Below are positions 61,649 through 64,000 of a DNA stretch of 64,000 bases, in pieces. The notes under the pieces are model-generated. The model was not told the DNA's origin. It did no database searches and saw only the letters and a list, made by a program, of their open reading frames with translations. The first letter of the stretch is position 1. Each line of letters begins with the position of its first letter. The translations under genes and the position numbers were made by a program. The DNA lies in contig VXCM01000911.1 in the NCBI GenBank assembly GCA_014773175.1, forward strand, positions 1 to 64,000, given 5' to 3'. This DNA comes from Lucifuga dentata. Its lineage: Eukaryota; Chordata; Actinopteri; Ophidiiformes; Bythitidae.

Positions 61649-63985
61649 CCAGGACCCAGCTTCTCTGTCTCTGCTCAGCATCTCAGACCTGGTGCCAGAT
61701 TTGCAGACCATCTTCTTCTGGATGTCCAACTCCATAGAGATCCTCTACTTTATACAGCAAAGAGCTCCAGCTTACACACACAGCATAGAGATGCTGCAAG
61801 GTACACACACATACACACACAATGACGAATATGAAAACAGACTGGCTGAAGAGTCATTACTCACACTGACATACTGATAGAGCTGGACCCCCAGCTGTTC
61901 TCCCCTCTCTCTTTTACAGCACATATATCTTAAGTATGCTTCTGTCTTTGTTATCTGTGTAAGGGTCAAAGGAGTCGTTACTATCAGCAACTATATCGGC
62001 CAACGAGGAGGCAATGACTATCTTAGAAGAAGTGATCATGTACACTTTCCAGCAGTGTGTCTACTATATCACTAAGGTAATCAGTCACCATGGCAATAAC
62101 TCCAATCACTTTAATGAGCAGGGCTTGGGAATAAAACAGACTATTCACAGGGAAAGGCTGATTGAGTAGTTAGCACACACTACACACACACACACACACT
62201 CTATGGTGTATAGTATGTACAGTACACTCATAGACTTTTGTTGTTGGTCACTACGCAGCTATACTAGTTGTTATTGCGTTTTGCTCAAGGTCACTTGGTA
62301 GCTGGAGGTGTAGTCTTCCCCGCTGGCATTTTGGCTTCAAGCTTTTTTCATGCAACAGGAAAAAATACAAGTGAACAATGTGAAAGAGTGAAGCTTTTCT
62401 GTTGTTTCAGGTTGCCTCATCATTGTGTGTGTGTTTGTGTATGTGTTTATCCAGGCTCTTTATGTGGTGCTACCAGGTTTGTTAGATTGCAATCCATTCC
62501 CAGTTGACAACTCTGAGCCATGCTGGAAAGGAGGTGTCGGGTTTCCTGAACCTGTACGTAGGATCCTGCAGGTAAGCATGGTTGTATTAGAATCAGGGCT
62601 GTCAAGATCACGAATATTTTTGTTCATTAGTAATTGTGATGAAGTAATTTCAATGAATTTTTTACAAAATGTTTCACTGTCTCACTGTATTGCACATTGA
62701 GTCTTAAACAACTGCTTAATATAAATTACAAAAGGGGTTCAAGGCAGTTGAGGGATGTAGAAATGCTTGATTTTATTTTCAAAGCTTACTTTGCGGTGGA
62801 GAAATATAAAGCCGTGTTTCCATCCAAGCAATTTTATGCATATTCTCTAATTATAACACCATGGAAGAGAAATGAGATTGTGAAAGATATAGTTTTGTGA
62901 TTTATCTCACAAAAAAAAAATATTTTCAGAATAATTTTGATAATAAACAGTAAACAAATCAAACTACAGCCAGGGTACATATACCAAGCTTTGTATTTGG
63001 CAGTTACATTCTCTTCTTCTACTCTATATATATATATACTCATGGTCTTAAACACATGGTCATGGACCAGGACTCAAATGGTCACATGTTGTTGTTTATA
63101 AATACTTGCTTTGTTAAGGAAATAGTGCGCTTTAATGCCTTGATTGTATATTTTCTTTTTCCTTGTACCTCTTTTTGCTGTGAATATTTTCTGTTAGTTC
63201 CTGTAACATAAACGCACAGCCATTTTCAGGACTCTGATTAAAACAGATTTCAGTCTCAAGTTAACATCCTGGATATATCAATGTCTAAAATTTCGGAACT
63301 GAATTTAAACATGTTGAAATTAATCAGCAACAAACTCGTTACTTTTTAAAACACACTGCTGCACCTGCTGTAAATGAAGTGGCCCGTTGGTTCAGCAGTG
63401 GCCTGTTGGCACTTCTCTTCCATCATCTTGCATTGTAAAGCAAAAATTGTCTCATATTAGCTGATGCAGATAACTGCCAAACACAGCATCAGTAAGACTT
63501 GGCCAAACTCTTCTTTCCAGTGTCTTTTTTGCTGACATTGGTTTTCATCAGACAGCTTATTTGCCACAAACCAACTGAATGAACCAGGTCAGATATTCAT
63601 TCCAAGCATATTTGTTGGGACCTTCCTGATCCTGTCTTAAAATTCCCTTAATAATATTCCAATATAATATTTCAATTGGATGGAAATGTGAAGTTGAATG
63701 TGATGATGGTACAAAATTATCCAGTCAGCACAATAATTAGGTTATAATTTTGTAATTGCAAAAGACAACAATTTATACTTAAGATACGCACTGCCTTGCT
63801 TTACTATAGTTCAGTTTTAATCATCTGTGTGTGTGTGTGTATGTGTGTGCGTGTGTTTTAGGTATTTCAGAGTACGCAGGAGCTTTTGCAAGGCTACCAA
63901 GTTCACCCAGAAATCCAGGCTCAGATGTTTGCCTACCTCTTCTTCTTTTCCAACGTGTCACTGTTTAACCAGCTAATGGACAAAG
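55729..63985 (+). CDS. radil: RADIL (Rap-associating protein with DIL domain), 5' part
   Basis: Exons: 55729-55812 (exon opens at 55698), 56084-56603, 59333-59448, 59568-59750, 59842-60747 (with gap), 60854-60984, 61480-61517, 61649-61800, 61964-62076, 62455-62571, 63862-63985; the gene runs off the right edge. The start MFYGSSSGAS...PSKSRLKRQSR matches human MFYG and KSKLKRQSQ. Domains in order: Ras-association (VLKIFGDEICAGANYKSVLA through EKPLLLQELWKPREG, about residues 70-165), linker INAQARKLQRNRAKGT, forkhead-associated (VYLLNREQHTVGQETPS to LRHGDLLSFGAHYIFLYKDP), and the start of the DIL domain (GDDHKLTPAYLLCLCIQHSA onward). RADIL is an effector of the GTPase Rap1 that promotes integrin-dependent adhesion and, in zebrafish, neural crest migration. 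All phases agree. The exon 59842-60747 contains an artificial 65-base duplication and a 103-N gap in a GGA repeat. Confidence 0.95.
56399..56450. repeat. In-frame 15-bp minisatellite in the RA domain
   Basis: Three near-identical GGAGGAGGCGGGATA-type units encode GGGGI repeats inside the Ras-association domain of radil, between CDVIGRLE and WRTECLRALG. Human RADIL has a different short linker (GQAGDAGQRW) there. Confidence 0.85.
58590..58719. repeat. Assembly-overlap duplication in radil intron 2
   Basis: 58590-58654 is repeated right after the N at 58655. It overlaps the start of the candidate cassette exon, so the real locus has one copy. Confidence 0.88.
58679..58786 (+). CDS. Candidate radil cassette exon (36 codons)
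   Basis: A strong C/T tract and TTGCTGTAG acceptor precede GGATCAAAACC; the donor would be TCTAAAG|GTGGGG. The 108 bases are open in the radil frame, enter at phase 1 and leave at phase 1, so inclusion adds 36 residues (IKTPQFLAALMGRSGLGKHR, then a Ser/Arg-rich part) between the RA exon and INAQARKLQ without shifting frame. Human RADIL has no such insert that I recall. The alternative downstream donor CAG|GTAGGG would break the frame. This is inference. Confidence 0.35.
60217..60347. repeat. Assembly-overlap duplication in a radil exon
   Basis: 60217-60281 is repeated after the N at 60282. It adds 22 spurious codons (66 bases including the N) to the FHA-to-DIL linker while keeping frame. Confidence 0.9.
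60480..60661. repeat. (GGA)n in the radil coding exon with a 103-N gap
   Basis: GGA repeats at 60480-60509 and 60613-60661 flank Ns at 60510-60612. Read in the frame that continues into RRLQLEFDQTHEDQLLNR, both sides code for glycine, with one Arg. The Glu run that appears when the Ns are taken at face value is an artefact of the gap length. Confidence 0.9.
61408..61478. repeat. (GT)n abutting radil acceptors
   Basis: GT-rich tract up to the acceptor GTGTGCAG|GAGAAG at 61479. A second GT run at 61616-61648 ends in GTAG, which is itself the acceptor of the exon at 61649. Confidence 0.85.
62572..63861 (+). other. Last complete radil intron in the window
   Basis: 1.3 kb, AT-rich, with (TA)n at 63027-63037 and (GT)n at 63825-63856 that leads into the acceptor TTTTAG at 63861. 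No other exon seen. Confidence 0.5.
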
Positions 63986-64000
63986 GTAGGACAAGACACA

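Overview
The window is vertebrate nuclear DNA, almost certainly from a ray-finned fish and probably a percomorph. Genes are split into short GT-AG exons by introns mostly under 1 kb. The sequence is dense in microsatellites (AC, GT, CT, TAC, GAT, AAT, CTT). It carries fish-type Tc1-like, MITE and SINE/LINE debris, and its proteins are orthologous to human genes. There is no prokaryotic content. Many listed open frames are microsatellite or repeat translations, and many use non-ATG starts.

Layout. 1-11 kb: no gene recognised; tandem repeats, simple repeats, a probable decayed LINE and the likely 3' UTR of the next gene. 11.0-15.2 kb, minus: hapstr1 (C16orf72/TAPR1), four coding exons, 263 aa. 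16.1-23.8 kb, plus: an abcg2-type ABC half-transporter, 15 coding exons, 615 aa. 25.9-26.75 kb, minus: prr18, with an in-frame TGA near its N-terminus. 27.2-28.8 kb, minus: a LITAF-domain gene, four exons, 157 aa. 29.3-30.5 kb: a broken Tc1/mariner-type element with DD38E spacing. 32.1-35.5 kb and 39.2-42.8 kb, plus: the tandem paralogues arpc1a (370 aa) and arpc1b (382 aa), alternative WD40 subunits of the Arp2/3 complex. 44.1-48.2 kb, plus: mmd2 (PAQR10). 52.4 kb to the right edge, plus: radil (RA, FHA and start of DIL domains), continuing past the window. The arpc1a-arpc1b pair and the mmd2-radil pair are also neighbours in human, so these blocks are old linkage.

Exon boundaries were read by eye from splice consensus and reading phase. 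For hapstr1, abcg2, LITAF-like, arpc1a, arpc1b and mmd2 the summed exons are an exact multiple of three and end at a stop codon, which is good internal support.

Assembly caveat. Single Ns recur through the window. Where they fall in unique sequence the 61-66 bases before the N are repeated after it, so they are unmerged contig overlaps, not biology. One falls in a radil coding exon; a 103-N gap lies in the same exon.

No new multi-gene system is evident. The most interesting items are a 94%-identical copy of abcg2 exon 13 between inverted repeats in an intron, the prr18 in-frame TGA, a GC-AG intron in hapstr1, a 24/28 element shared by the 5' regions of arpc1a and arpc1b, a possible exonised intron remnant in arpc1b, a possible in-frame cassette exon in radil, a 21-bp intronic hairpin, and GCTA-rich clusters at two promoters.
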